Positions 11,540-21,367 are shown, counted from the stretch's first letter. The stretch is DNA of 64,000 nucleotides from Blastocladiella emersonii ATCC 22665 (GCA_025594325.1 JANHCV010000009.1:868001-932000), one strand, 5' to 3'. The notes: generated by a model from the letters alone, not told the origin. Numbers and translations are program-made.

Positions 11540-11796
11540 CATTCCCCCGAGGTCCATCCAGTCCACGGCTGGATCCAGGGCGGATCCACTTCAAATTGCT
11601 GGGGCACGGTTTGGTGATGGAGCCCGTGTTCAGTGCACATCCTTAAACGACGCGGTTCACCTGGGAGTCGCTAGCGCAGGCTCGTTGAAGTGGGCGCGAG
11701 TTCAACGGTTGCACCGAGAACGACTTGCGAGGTCCCATGAACGTGAGTTCGAGTGAGGACTGCGAGGTCGAGAGATCCGCTCTTTGAGTTGCGGTC

Positions 11797-12541
11797 CGTT
11801 ACACGGACGGGTCGCTCCGTGGCTTGGGTTTGCCAGACGTTGCAGCGGGCGCAGACGTCTTCGTGAGCGGATCGCTGGAACTCGCTGTTCGCGTGGGTGC
11901 GGGTCCGCGCAACGTGCTCGTTCGAGTGGGCCGTGCTCCGCTGGATCATCGCGGCCCGCGAGCTCCAGGTCGAGTGGGTCCGTGGCCACGCCGTCAACTT
12001 GGAGAATGAGGAGGCCGACGCGCTCGCCAACAAGGGCTGCCGCGCAACTCCCGTTGTGAATCGCCGCCGCCGTCCGCGCGGACCTCGATGCGCCCTTCAC
12101 GGCGCGCAGGCGCGGCTGCGACTTCAACTCAGTCCCGCGACGCGCTCTCCGCCGCCTGCACGACGCGCGACACGACCCGCTGCTCGCTCTGACCGCGTCC
12201 GCTGGCATCACGTCCTCCCCCATCGATGTCCCTGCCCTTGTCACTGCGCTTCGGGGCAGCACGCGCCGCATCCACCCGAGCGAGTCCCTCACCGCGAACT
12301 CGCTCCCGTGCTTCCAGCTCCGCGCGCTCGCAGGCCAGCTGCCGACCCGCAGCTGTTTGCACCAGCTCTGGCCGCACCGCTACGAGTCCCCCAACTGCGC
12401 CGAATGCCCAAAAACTGGCGGCAAGGTCGCCGACACTCAAGCGTACGCGTTTGAGTGCACACTCTTCGCGCTCAATCGTCTCCGCGGCACTGGACGACGT
12501 CCGCATCGTAAACGCCCTCGCGGCGGTCGACAAGGGCTAGA
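11797..12541 (+). pseudogene. LINE (non-LTR) RNase H and zinc-finger 3' fragment
   Basis: YTDGS at about 11800 is the first RNase H motif, and WVRGHAVNLENEEADALANK at about 11970–12030 is the C-terminal RNase H motif with its His and Asp. Further on, in other frames, come SLPCFQLRALAGQLPTRSCL and CAECPKTGGKVADTQAYAFEC (about 12380–12460), the Cys/His cluster typical of the end of Tad/I-type LINE ORF2. The motifs fall in different frames and no reverse transcriptase domain precedes them, so this is a 5'-truncated, decayed copy. Confidence 0.75.
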
Positions 12542-12884
12542 TCGGGGGCGGGCTCCGCACCAGCGTCACCGGATCGCTCGCCGAGCGCCTTCTCAACCCA
12601 AAACACATGAAGCACCGTGGCCGCCATCGTGGACGCACCACTCGTCGCGTGGTTCAAACAGCTTTACTGAGACGAACTCATCGATCCACGCCTCGCGCTC
12701 CTGCCGCGACGGCCATCGCCTCGAGCGCCATGCAGGAGCTTGCTTGGCGCCCTCGCTGCAGCGCGATTGCTGATGCCGCGCCGGTGACACATGACGGTGC
12801 CCTGCCGCCACTCAACGCGAGCGACCAACCGCACCATCCTTTGTTGAAGCGCGCGCATCGCGCAGCAGGGGAACGCGCTGTGCT

Positions 12885-13250
12885 GTGACGCGCTGTGCTG
12901 TGACGCGCTGTGCTGTGACGCGCTGTGCTGTGACGCGCTGTGCTGTGACGCGCAAAGCTGCGACGCGCAAAGCTGCGACGCGCAAAGCTGCGACGCGCAA
13001 AGCTGCGACGCGCAAAGCTGCGACGCGCAAAGCTGCGACGCGCAAAGCTGCGACGCGCAAAGCTGCCACGCGCAAAGCTGCGACGCGCAAAGCTGCGACG
13101 CGCAAAGCTGCGACGCGCAAAGCTGCGACGCGCAAAGCTGCCACGCGCAAAGCTGCCACGCGCGAAGCTGCCACGCGCGAAGCTGCCACGCGCGAAGCTG
13201 CCACGCGCGAAGCTGCCACGCGCGAAGCTGCCACGCGCGAAGCTGCCACG
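12885..13250. repeat. 15-bp minisatellite, about 24 units
   Basis: The tandem 15-bp units form three ordered variant blocks: TGTGACGCGCTGTGC-type (about 4–5), GCAAAGCTGCGACGC-type (about 14) and GCGAAGCTGCCACGC-type (about 6). Because the unit length is divisible by 3 and lacks stops, several frames on both strands stay open for about 190–200 codons. I treat those as artefacts of the repeat, not genes. Confidence 0.95.
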
Positions 13251-13285
13251 CGCAAAACGGCGCAAGCGCAAAACGGCGCAAGCGC

Positions 13286-13355
13286 CCAACGTGGCGCGGG
13301 CTTTAGCCCTCGATTGAAAACCAGACGCGAAGCGTCTAGGTGCCTCAAGTATAAT
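13286..13355. repeat. 71-bp dispersed repeat, copy 2
   Basis: Near-identical to 7422–7493 in the same orientation, with GGGCTTTAGCCCTCGATTGA followed by AGACGCGAAGCGTCTAG. It directly follows the minisatellite. Confidence 0.75.
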
Positions 13356-13865
13356 GTGTTAGATTGGTTCGGTAGTTTTCGATACATTCATTTACTTGTG
13401 TGTTCCCCTGCTTGAGACTTGGGATGAACGAACGACCGAAACGCGTCCAGACGCGTCGCTTCGGTGTGGCGCAGCGCGTCTCAGATGATCATGTGACCGT
13501 GCTCGAACTTCAAATCATCGGCCACAACTAGTCAGCGAAGGGTTTTGCGACTTTTCACTTGGCGCAATAGGTTTGATGGGCAACAAACTTTCGAAGTCGA
13601 GGCGTCGGGGCGACCAGCGGTCGACTTTGTTGATCAACGGGTTTGTTTGTCAACCTACAGCGTCCGCACAGCTGGCGCCGCGGCGTGTGTGCCACCCACC
13701 GTCTATCCATGCTACCGTCGCAATTTCGCTCGGCTCGTCGCTCATCGCAACCACAGCGACGATCGTTGTTCGTGCTTAGTCCGCGGTGAGTGGTCGACCA
13801 TGCTCAAGGACTTCCCACAAGTATCATCACCACGATGCAAGAACAGCTAGTTACTGTATCAATAC
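13356..13865. other. intergenic region with a regulatory-like module
   Basis: The only feature seen is the GTGTGGCGCAGCGCGT module at 13464–13479 with CATGTG at 13490. There is no supported gene. Short ORFs lack motifs. Confidence 0.45.
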
Positions 13866-16397
13866 TCATACATGGTGAAGCAACGGCGACGTCTCACCCA
13901 CGCCCTCCCCCTCCCCCCGCTGCGCCACACTCCACTGCACCTCGCGCACCACATCCACCCCAAGCGGCACCAAGCTCGCCGCGAGACACACGATCCACCC
14001 CTCGCGTGCGATCGGCACGAGCCCGGCGGGTCCCGCCACGAGCGCAAACATCCCCGCGACAACAACCACAGCGACCGCGAGCCAAATCCCCGCGACGCGG
14101 GACGTGAACCCGTGCGCGCGGAGCGGTGCCGCGGGCGACCGCATTGCGTACGCGAGGACGATATGCGCGAGCATCCAGGTGACGAACGCCATACTGCGCG
14201 CCTGGTCGAGCGACGCGCCGACGACGAAGGCGCGGCCGAGCGCGAACGCTGCCAGGACCGCGGCGAGGAGCGGAGTTGCGGCGCCGGCGATCCAGCGCGC
14301 CAGGGAGGCGCCGAACATGGTGTCAGGCGACCCCGCGGCGGTGCGGTCGACACTGCAAAGGGGCATGGGCTCGCGCGCGAACAGCGTGGTGGCGCCGAGA
14401 TCCATGGACATTTCGAGGACGAGGAGCTGGACGGCTGAGAACGGGAACGCGCCGAACACGGCAACACAAACCACCGTCAGCGCGACGAGCGCGAGCTTGC
14501 ACGCGAGGTAGAAGGCGACGGCCTGGCGCACGCGGACCGTGGCCCAGTGCGCGACACGCACCGCTTCCGCAATCCCATCGAGCCCGCGGCCCAGGAGCAC
14601 CACGTCCGCGGCATCCAGCGCCGCGTCCGCGCGGCCCGGACTCGCGGCAACGACGGCCGCGACGGCCGCCGCGCGCATCGCGGCCGAATCGTTCGCCCCG
14701 TCGCCGACAAACAGGACGCGGTGGCCCGCGTCCGCGAGCTGGCGGACGAGCTGCACCTTGGCCTCGGGGCTGCACCGCGCGTGGACCTCGTCGACTCCGC
14801 CGACGGCGCGCGCGACCGCGTGCGCGGTGCCTGGGTGGTCACCCGTCGCGAGCACGATCCAGGTCCCCGCCGCGCGGCACGCGGCGAGCCACTCGGGCGC
14901 GTGCAAGCGGACCGGGTCGGTGAAGGCCAGCGCGCCGAGGTAGGTCAGGCCCGACTCGGACGACTGGGTTGCGATCCCGATCAGGCGGTACCCCTGCGCG
15001 GCCCAGTGCGCGAAGCGGGCGGATTCGGCGGATTTGAGGGTGGCGGAGAGCGGGCCCGCAGCGGTGGTACGGGACGCGAGCGCGAGCAGGGTCTCGGGTG
15101 CGCCGCGTAGGACGGTGCCCGAGGCGCGGACGACGCGGCGGAGCATGGTGTCCGGGTCGACCGACTGCTCGATGACGGGGCCCGCAGCGGCGGCGGCCGC
15201 GAGCACTTGGTCCGCAGCGTCGCCCCACCTGGCCTTGACGGCGGCGTCGTGCGGGTCGGTCCACGCGACGGCCGACGCGGCCCACGCCGCGAGGAGGTCA
15301 TCGGTCGGCTCCGCGCCGTCCGCCGCGCCGGGGACAAGGCGCGCGGCGAGGGCCATCTTGTTCTCAGTGAGCGTGCCGGTCTTATCGGTGACGAGCGCCG
15401 TGACGCCCGCGAGCTGCTCGAGGGCGCGCAGCCTGCGCACCACGACGTTGGAGTCCGTCAGATCGTGTGCGGCGGCGGCGAGGACGACCTTGACCATGAG
15501 CGGGAGCTCCTCGGGGATGGTGGCGAAGGCGAGGGTGAGGCCGAGGAGAAGTGTCTCGCGCCAGGGCAGGTGCAGGGCGAGGGTGCCGTAGGCGACGATC
15601 GAGGCGACGACAGCGGCGGCGAGGAGCGTGGTGAAGTAGGCGAGCCGCTTCATGAGCTTGGCGAGGTGCGTCTTGGGCTGCTTGGGCGGCTTCAGGCCGC
15701 CGAGCTGCGCGAGGCGTGTCGCGGGGCCGGTCGCGGTGACGATGAAGGTGCCTAGGGTCGGTCGTTAGTCGTTGCAGGCGGAGAAGCTGATGGGTGTGCG
15801 CGTACCGCGACCAGCAACGACAACGGATCCAGTCAAGACGACGTTCCGCGGGATGTCGCCCTCAGTGGTCCCCGCCAACGCCGCGGCGGAAGTCTTCTGC
15901 ACGGGCTCGTTCTCGCCCGAGTACGTCGCCTCGTTGACGAGCAGCGCGCCCTCGTCCGCGACGACCCGCAGATCCGCGGGCGCGGCCTGCCCGCGGTCCA
16001 GCAAAACGATATCGCCAGGCACGAGCTCGACGGACGACACGACCTCGACCCGTCCACCATCCCGCCGCACCGTGACTATCGACGCGGCGGGCGCGCTCAT
16101 GTTCTTGACCGCGACCTTGGCGCGGTGCTCCGTGACCATCTCGATAGCGACCATAGCGAGGACCGCGAGCGTAACGACCACGGCTTCGGCGAGCTCGCCG
16201 AGGACCAGGTACCCGGCGGCAACGGCAAACAGGAGCAGCATCATGGGCTCCTGCGCCTCGCTGAGCAGGACGCGCAGCAGGGGTTTCCCGGGCCGCAGCG
16301 GCGGCGGCGAGTTGGGCCCGAACGTCGCAGCGCGCCGCGCGACCTCGGCGGGCGGCAGGCCCAGGGACGGGTCCGTCGGCGGTTGATCGGGTTCCAT
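13866..16397 (-). CDS. P-type cation-transporting ATPase
   Basis: Two exons (16397–15806 and 15751–13866) flank a 54-nt intron with a GTACGC donor and TAG acceptor, giving 825 aa. Known family features are present: an N-terminal cation-ATPase segment, YSGENEPV in the actuator domain (in place of TGES), IPEELP in membrane segment 4, the phosphorylated Asp in DKTGTLT (about 15370), TGDHPGTA, and GDGANDSAAM in the HAD hinge (about 14700). A bundle of hydrophobic helices fills the C-terminal third. The enzyme would pump a cation across a membrane using ATP. The PEELP form in place of the PEGLP of SERCA/PMCA recalls bacterial-type P2 ATPases, so the substrate is uncertain (Ca2+, Mn2+ or monovalent). 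It is divergently transcribed from the Pol delta subunit 4 gene, with about 210 nt between start codons. Confidence 0.85.
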
Positions 16398-16610
16398 GAG
16401 TCTAGCGTTGCGTGGGTTGGAGGGGAGAGGGGACCGAATTCGGTCGGCTGCCGGTTGAGGCTTCGCTGATCCACGCGATCGGGTATCCGATCAAGCTTCG
16501 GCCCGTGCACGTGCTGCCGCGCGAGACGCGCGAGACACGCGCGCCGCTGCCGCTGCGCTGTGGGAGACACTTTTCGCGTTCGTTCGTTAAACGCGCCGTC
16601 CTCGTCGCCG

Positions 16611-17339
16611 ATGACCTCCGCTCCCCTACCACGCAAGATGCCACCGACACCCAAGCAGAAGAAGCCCGCTACGAGCGCCGCCAAGAAGAAGGCCTCGTCG
16701 GCACCGGCGGCCGTGAAGCCCTCGCTACGCCGGCCCGCCTCGCTGCCTACTGCCGGCTCGGCCTCGGCCGCAGGCGACGCGGGCAAGCTGACCAACTTCT
16801 TTGGCGCGTCCAAGCCTGCCACCGCCAAGGGCAACAAGCCGGGCGCGCTGCGCATCGCGTCCTCCTCGCCGACCGCGGCCGCGTCGCACCTCGCGTCACC
16901 GCCCGCCTCGTCGACGTCGCCGACCCGCGCGCCCGCCGTCGCGTCGTCGTCGCCGAAACGTGTGCTCTCGTCACCGCCGCCTGCGGCGCATCAGCTGCCG
17001 ACACCCACATCGCCCACCGCGGCCGCCGCCGACCCGACCACGAGCGACGCGCGCCTGCCGTCGTCCGTGGCGTACCTGGCCTCGCACTTCCGCAGCGAGT
17101 CCGACCGCGCGTCCGCGGTGGCGCAGCTTCGCGCGTTCGATCTAGACCTGCGGTACGGTCCCGCGGTCGGCGTCCCACGTCTCGCGCGGTGGCAGCGCGC
17201 GGCGGGGCGCGGGCTCGCGCCGCCGGCGGACGTCGGTCGGCTGCTGAGCGCGCTCGACGCGGTCGGGCAGGTGGACCCCGTGCCGGCGTACACGGCGCAG
17301 CTCGGGTGTGTGTACGACGGGTACGCGGCGGTGATTTGA
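16611..17339 (+). CDS. DNA polymerase delta subunit 4 (POLD4/Cdm1-like)
   Basis: The product is 242 aa from the first ATG at 16611. The last ~75 residues match the p12/Cdm1 fold: LRAFDLDLRYGPAVGVPRL, then ARWQRAAGRGLAPPADV, corresponding to the conserved FDL..YGPC.GI.RL.RW..A...GL.PP of the family. The N-terminal two-thirds is basic and low-complexity (KQKKPATSAAKKK), with a PIP-like KLTNFFG at about residues 58–64 that could bind PCNA. The subunit stabilises replicative Pol delta in the nucleus. The N-terminal extension is long compared with human POLD4 (107 aa) and nearer to other fungal forms. It is convergent with DCN1, the two stops lying about 64 nt apart. Confidence 0.8.
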   Translation: MTSAPLPRKMPPTPKQKKPATSAAKKKASSAPAAVKPSLRRPASLPTAGSASAAGDAGKLTNFFGASKPATAKGNKPGALRIASSSPTAAASHLASPPASSTSPTRAPAVASSSPKRVLSSPPPAAHQLPTPTSPTAAAADPTTSDARLPSSVAYLASHFRSESDRASAVAQLRAFDLDLRYGPAVGVPRLARWQRAAGRGLAPPADVGRLLSALDAVGQVDPVPAYTAQLGCVYDGYAAVI

Positions 17340-17403
17340 TTTTAGCTGAAAGATTCCTATTGCCTATATACCTATCGATCGATGAAAGAGTACACGAGCA
17401 AGC

Positions 17404-18474
17404 TCACGACTGCGCCTTGGCCTGATCGGCGCGCCACTTCATGAAATCGTCGAACAGCGATGGCCACGCGGACGCCTCGAAATCGTATCCCGCGGGATCG
17501 CGCGCGGCGCCGTCGCGGGCCCAGAACTCGGGCAGGTTGGTCCACTGGTCGCGCGTGATGACCTTGGCGTTGGTCTGGTGGTCGAGGAACTCGACGAACC
17601 GCGCGCGGACCCCGCCGAGCGCGTGCGCGTCCGGGAACACGACCGAGAGCATGGCCATGGCCGAAGCGAGGTCCACCGACTTCTGGCCCTCGGCGCGGCT
17701 AAAGTCGTACGCGTACCGGTACAGGCAGCGGAAGTCGGTGCCCGACGGGTCCGCGAGCATCGCGTTTGCGGTCGACGTCAGGTACGTCTTGAGCTTGGTG
17801 CAGTTGTCGAGTCTACGACACGGGGGTGAGTGGTCGGGTGAGGGCGGGGATGCGAGTGAGACGACGCGGGTGTGCGTACTCGAGACGCGCCATGGCGATG
17901 CTCCACTCGGTGCGCGAAAAGTAGCCCATCTGCTTGGCGCCGAGCGTGTACGCGAGCACGAGCACCTCAAACTACATCCGCCAAAAGTCAGGGTCCGACG
18001 TGAAAGACACACGTCTGGGACGTACGCTCGACGGATCGAGGTCGAGGTCGCCGCACAGCTTCTCGATGCCCTCGGGCCCGATCTGGTCCTGGTTATCCGC
18101 ATCTGCACGGGAGGTGGTGAGTCGCAGCGCGCCGGCGATCGGGCGACAGAGCGAGCGGCGCGTACCCTTGTACCGGTTGAACCACTTGGTGCACACGGAC
18201 GCCGAGAAGGCCGTCTGTCGTCACAGCAACGCGTCGGTCAGTCAGTTCATTCATCTCGCCCCAGATCCACTGTTGACTCACCTTCCTACACACACGCACG
18301 AATCGTCACGCGTCAGTCAAGCCAGTGTGCGACAGCAACGAGGTGCACACACCTCGTCGACGCGCGCGACGTGGCGGCGCGCTTGGTCCGCGCGGGCGTC
18401 ACGGGTCCTGCTGCGTCGGCGGCCGGCTCGGTCGCGGTCGCGGGGGCAGTCTTGGCCTTGCGTTTTGGTGGCAT
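17404..18474 (-). CDS. DCN1: DCN1-like neddylation E3 (DCUN1 domain)
   Basis: Six exons join in frame: 18474–18353, 18285–18282 (4 nt), 18214–18166, 18102–18026, 17971–17880 and 17812–17404; 753 nt, 250 aa. The PONY/DUF298 domain is clear: WFNRYKDADNQDQIGPEGIE, LDLDPSSFEVLVLAYTLGAK, YFSRTEWSIAMARLE, then YAYDFSRAEGQKSVDLASA and WPSLFDDFMKWRAD. DCN1 binds Ubc12 and cullins and promotes Nedd8 transfer in the nucleus. The N terminus (MPPKRKAKTA) is basic and lacks an obvious UBA domain. The exon of only 4 nt (GAAG) is needed to keep frame and is flanked by GTGTGTAG and GTGAGT. The promoter is shared with the divergent Rud3-like gene. Confidence 0.88.
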
Positions 18475-18708
18475 GGTTGGCGCGGGGGCAGTTGCATAGA
18501 GTAGTGGGCCGTGCTGCTGCTTTCGGGGGAGGAGGGAGGGAGGGAGAGAGAGAGTTGGCCGCGAGCCGCGGGCGCGAGGAGGGAGTCCCACCTTTTTCTG
18601 TCTCGCTCCCGGCCCGCGTGCCCACGCGGCGTCCGCCGCCGCCGTCGTCGACGACGCCCATCGCCCCGCGCCACCGACCCGACTTGCAACTCTCATAGCA
18701 ACAACACC

Positions 18709-20078
18709 ATGGAGCAGATGCAACCACCCGCCGCACCCGTCGCGTCATCGGCGCTGTCGCCCGCGGCCGCCGCGGCACAGGTCCCGCTGCCCATGTCGCC
18801 GGCGTTCGCGCCCGCCCCGCCGCCGTTCCCCTCCAGCGACCGCGAGGCCGCGCTCGACGCCGAACTCGCCTCGCTCCGCGCCCAACTCGCCGCGCGGACG
18901 CAGGAGCTCGACGACTTCAAACTCGCGACGGCGACGCGCGCCGCGGCGCAGCTCGAGGACCGGCTCCTCAAAGTCGTCTCGCTGCTCACCCGCTTCGCGT
19001 CGAACCCCGCCGAGCCCGTGCCGCCCAAGACCCCCGACTTCCTGCGCGTCGCCATCGACACGCTGCGCGGCGTCGTAGACCGCGCCGCGTCGCCCGCGCG
19101 CTTGGAAGCCGACCGGCTGCGGCTCGAGAACGCGACGCTCGTCGAGCGCCTGCAATCCGCGGCGCCCGCGCTCGACGAGCTCGCGGGGTTGCGCGACGCG
19201 CACGCCGCGGCCCTCGCCGACGCCGAGTCGCTGCGCGGGCAGCTCGATGAGCTCGATGCGGCGCTGCACGAGGCCGAAGAGCGGGCGGACCGTGCGGCGG
19301 CGGATGCGGCGCAGGCGGACGCGGAGCGGGAGGCGGCCGGCGACGAGATGGCGCACTGGCAGCGCGAGGCGCAGCGGATGGCGGACGAGGCGGCGAACCT
19401 CCAGGCGGCGCTCGACGCGGTCCAGGCGACGGCGCGCGCGGACGCAGAGTACCGCCAGGCGCAGCATGCGCGGAAGGTCGAGGCGGTGCAGGCGGCGCTC
19501 GAGGCGGCCGAGGCGAGGGAGAAGGAAGGGAGGGAGCGGGTCGCGGAGCTCGAGGCGGATCTCGACGGGAAGAATGCGGCGATTCGTGAGTTGCAGGCCG
19601 AGGGTACTTGGTTTCGCTCTTGCCCCGCTTCGGTCACGGCTAACTCGTACCCGTAGTCCACTCGCTCACGCACCACATCCAGCACAAGCTCGCCGACCTG
19701 GCGTCGCACAACGAGGTGGACCGCGCGCTCGTCGCCAACCTGGTCATCCAGTTCGTGACCCAGCCGCCCGTGCGCCGGTGGGAGATCCTGACCCCGCTCG
19801 CCGCCATGCTGTGCTTCACGCCCGAGCAGCGCGTCGCCGTCGGCCTCGACAAGCCGCCGACCGCTGGCAGTACGCCCGCGGGGACCGCGCCCGCGTCGGC
19901 TGCGGGGAGTCGCCGTGTCTCGTCGGCCAATGTCGTGGAAGACGGCACGGCCGACCCGATCAAGTCGCCGACGTCCGCGACGGCCGCGCGGTTCGAGCAG
20001 AGCCTCAGCGAAAAGTTCATCTCGTTCCTGCTCCGCGAGGTGTCGACGTCCGCCGACGAGCCACCAGCGAATGTCTAA
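18709..20078 (+). CDS. Rud3/GMAP-210-like golgin
   Basis: Two exons (18709–19603 and 19657–20078; intron GTACTT…GTAG of 53 nt) encode 438 aa. Residues about 45–300 are Ala/Glu/Arg-rich with heptad-like spacing, typical of a long coiled coil. The second exon carries a GRAB-type domain, reading HNEVDRALVANLVIQFVTQP then RWEILTPLAAMLCFTPEQR, which matches the Arf1-binding region of yeast Rud3. Such golgins tether vesicles at the cis-Golgi. The tail is Ser/Thr-rich and ends FEQSLSEKFISFLLREVS. Its stop lies 32 nt from the stop of the convergent CFAP418-like gene. Confidence 0.8.
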
Positions 20079-20110
20079 AATGCATCTATCTAACTGCTCT
20101 GCTGCTCCAC

Positions 20111-21023
20111 TCAAACTCCTGCTGGCGCCCTGAGCCCCGCCGCGTGCCCGCTGCACACCCACGACGCGGGCACCCCTTCCCCCGCCTCGCCGACCGTCGT
20201 CCACGCGCACTGGCAACACGCCGCCGTCACCCCCGGCCTCGCCGCGAGCCCGCCGCTGAGCGCGGCGCGGTCGGGCATCCGGTTGCGGAACCACAGGTAG
20301 TCCAGCGCGTCGGCCTCCGTCCACGCGGATCCCGCAAACGACTCGACCGCGAAATCGCACCCCGTGCACCGTAGCCGCGGGCACTGCGCGCGTTGTGCGC
20401 CGGCGCATTTGACGGTGAGGCCGGCGGAGGAAGAGGAGAGGGAGAGCGAGGCCGAGGGGCGGGAGACGGCGTGGAGCGCGTCAGCCGACGCCGCGGGGCG
20501 GGAAGTGGTGGTGGTCGTTGAGTGTAGGTCAGCGAGCAGGCTGTCGAGGTCGTCGTCGGACGCCTCCTTGTGCTTGGCAGCGTGGGTCCCGCTGCGCGGG
20601 CTCGACTTGCGCTGCGGCGCCGCGGCGGCGAGCGTGCCTGAGCCGGCGCGTGGCGCGGACCCGATCGCGGTGCTGCTGCGCGACAGCGGGGTGCTGGTTT
20701 CGGTCACGGTGCGGACGAGCGGCGTTCTACTCTCCCCCAAAGTGTCAAGATACGCCGGGTGTGGGCGACAGTGCGACGCACCCAGGCCGACCAAGCCGGC
20801 TGATCGCGCCGCTCGACGACGAGAGTTCGGCGTCGGCCGCGTGTTTCTGCTGCCGTGACACGGGGCGCGAGGACGCTGACCACAGCGGGGTTGCTGGTGC
20901 GGCACGCGAGACCGGCCGCGCCGCGGTGGAGGCGGCGAGTGTGCCCGTCGACGAGGGCGCGGGGAGGTCGGTCGCGGCCCACAGCGACTCGACGTTGTCG
21001 AGGAGTTCATCGACGTCTGCCAT
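20111..21023 (-). CDS. CFAP418 / C8orf37-like protein (RMP domain)
   Basis: Two exons (21023–20782 and 20726–20111; 55-nt intron, donor GTGCGT, acceptor GTAG) encode 285 aa. The N terminus MADVDELLDNVESLW resembles the DLDELLDEVE start of animal C8orf37; a second acidic DDDLDSLLADL follows mid-protein. The C-terminal about 80 residues match the retinal-maintenance (RMP) domain: CPRLRCTGCDFAV, then DYLWFRNRMPDRAAL, ACCQCAWTTV and SWVCSGH, keeping the paired Cys motifs. In animals this protein serves ciliary/photoreceptor membranes; its role in a fungus is unknown. It is divergent from the SCP2 gene (about 345 nt between starts). Confidence 0.8.
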
Positions 21024-21291
21024 CGTTGTTGCTGGTTGCGATGCGTTGCGAAGGGTGCGTTGCGATTTGGAAGGGAGTGAATGCGGGAAGGAAGAAACGC
21101 GTGGCGGAAAATGTCTCGCGCGTCTCGTCTCGCGATGCGACGCGTGGCGCGAGCGTGACCGCGCGCTGATCATTTGCCCGCCGAATTCGCCGCACCGCTG
21201 GTGATGCGAAAGACCATGTGATTCAGTCAGGCCAGCTCCGCGTTGAAAACGGGCACGCGAGCGCCCCAGCGCCCACCTCACGGTCGCCGAC

Positions 21292-21297
21292 TATAAA
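21292..21297 (+). promoter_or_regulatory. TATA box of the SCP2 gene
   Basis: TATAAA lies about 76 nt upstream of the SCP2 start codon, in a CGACTATAAAGAGG context. This is one of the few clear TATA elements in this GC-rich window. Confidence 0.6.
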
Positions 21298-21367
21298 GAG
21301 GGCAGCGACCCCGCGCTAACTCCCGCTCCCGCAAAGCACTCCCGCCCTTTGCCACGTAATCAACACC

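Larger units (their letters stand above)
7851..11619. mobile_element. candidate DNA element with 13-bp TIRs and TGGATCCA arrays
   Basis: CATCACCAAACCG at 7851–7863 is matched in inverted orientation by CGGTTTGGTGATG at 11607–11619. Just inside each end lies an array of the palindromic octamer TGGATCCA: 7881, 7892, 7918, 7941 and 7961 on the left; 11312, 11443, 11477, 11511 and 11570 on the right, plus degenerate copies. The octamer is not clustered elsewhere in the window. The interior carries an intact minus-strand ORF (8264–8704) and a multi-exon plus-strand gene (9944–11088), neither of recognised family. Inverted ends plus subterminal binding-site-like arrays resemble a cut-and-paste element, but no transposase motif was recognised and no clear target-site duplication was found. 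ATGGAGCCCGTG occurs as a direct repeat near both ends (7814 and 11617). Confidence 0.5.

Noticed and set aside
12885-13250. CRISPR-like array
   Set aside because: Repeats are directly adjacent with no spacers, and the genome is eukaryotic.
12664-13415. Four overlapping ORFs of 176–205 codons on both strands
   Set aside because: They run through a 15-bp tandem repeat without stops. The translations are simple pentapeptide repeats, with no flanking coding signal.
16412-17425. 337-codon alternative plus-strand frame over the Pol delta subunit gene
   Set aside because: It lacks motifs, whereas the overlapping frame carries the conserved POLD4 C terminus.
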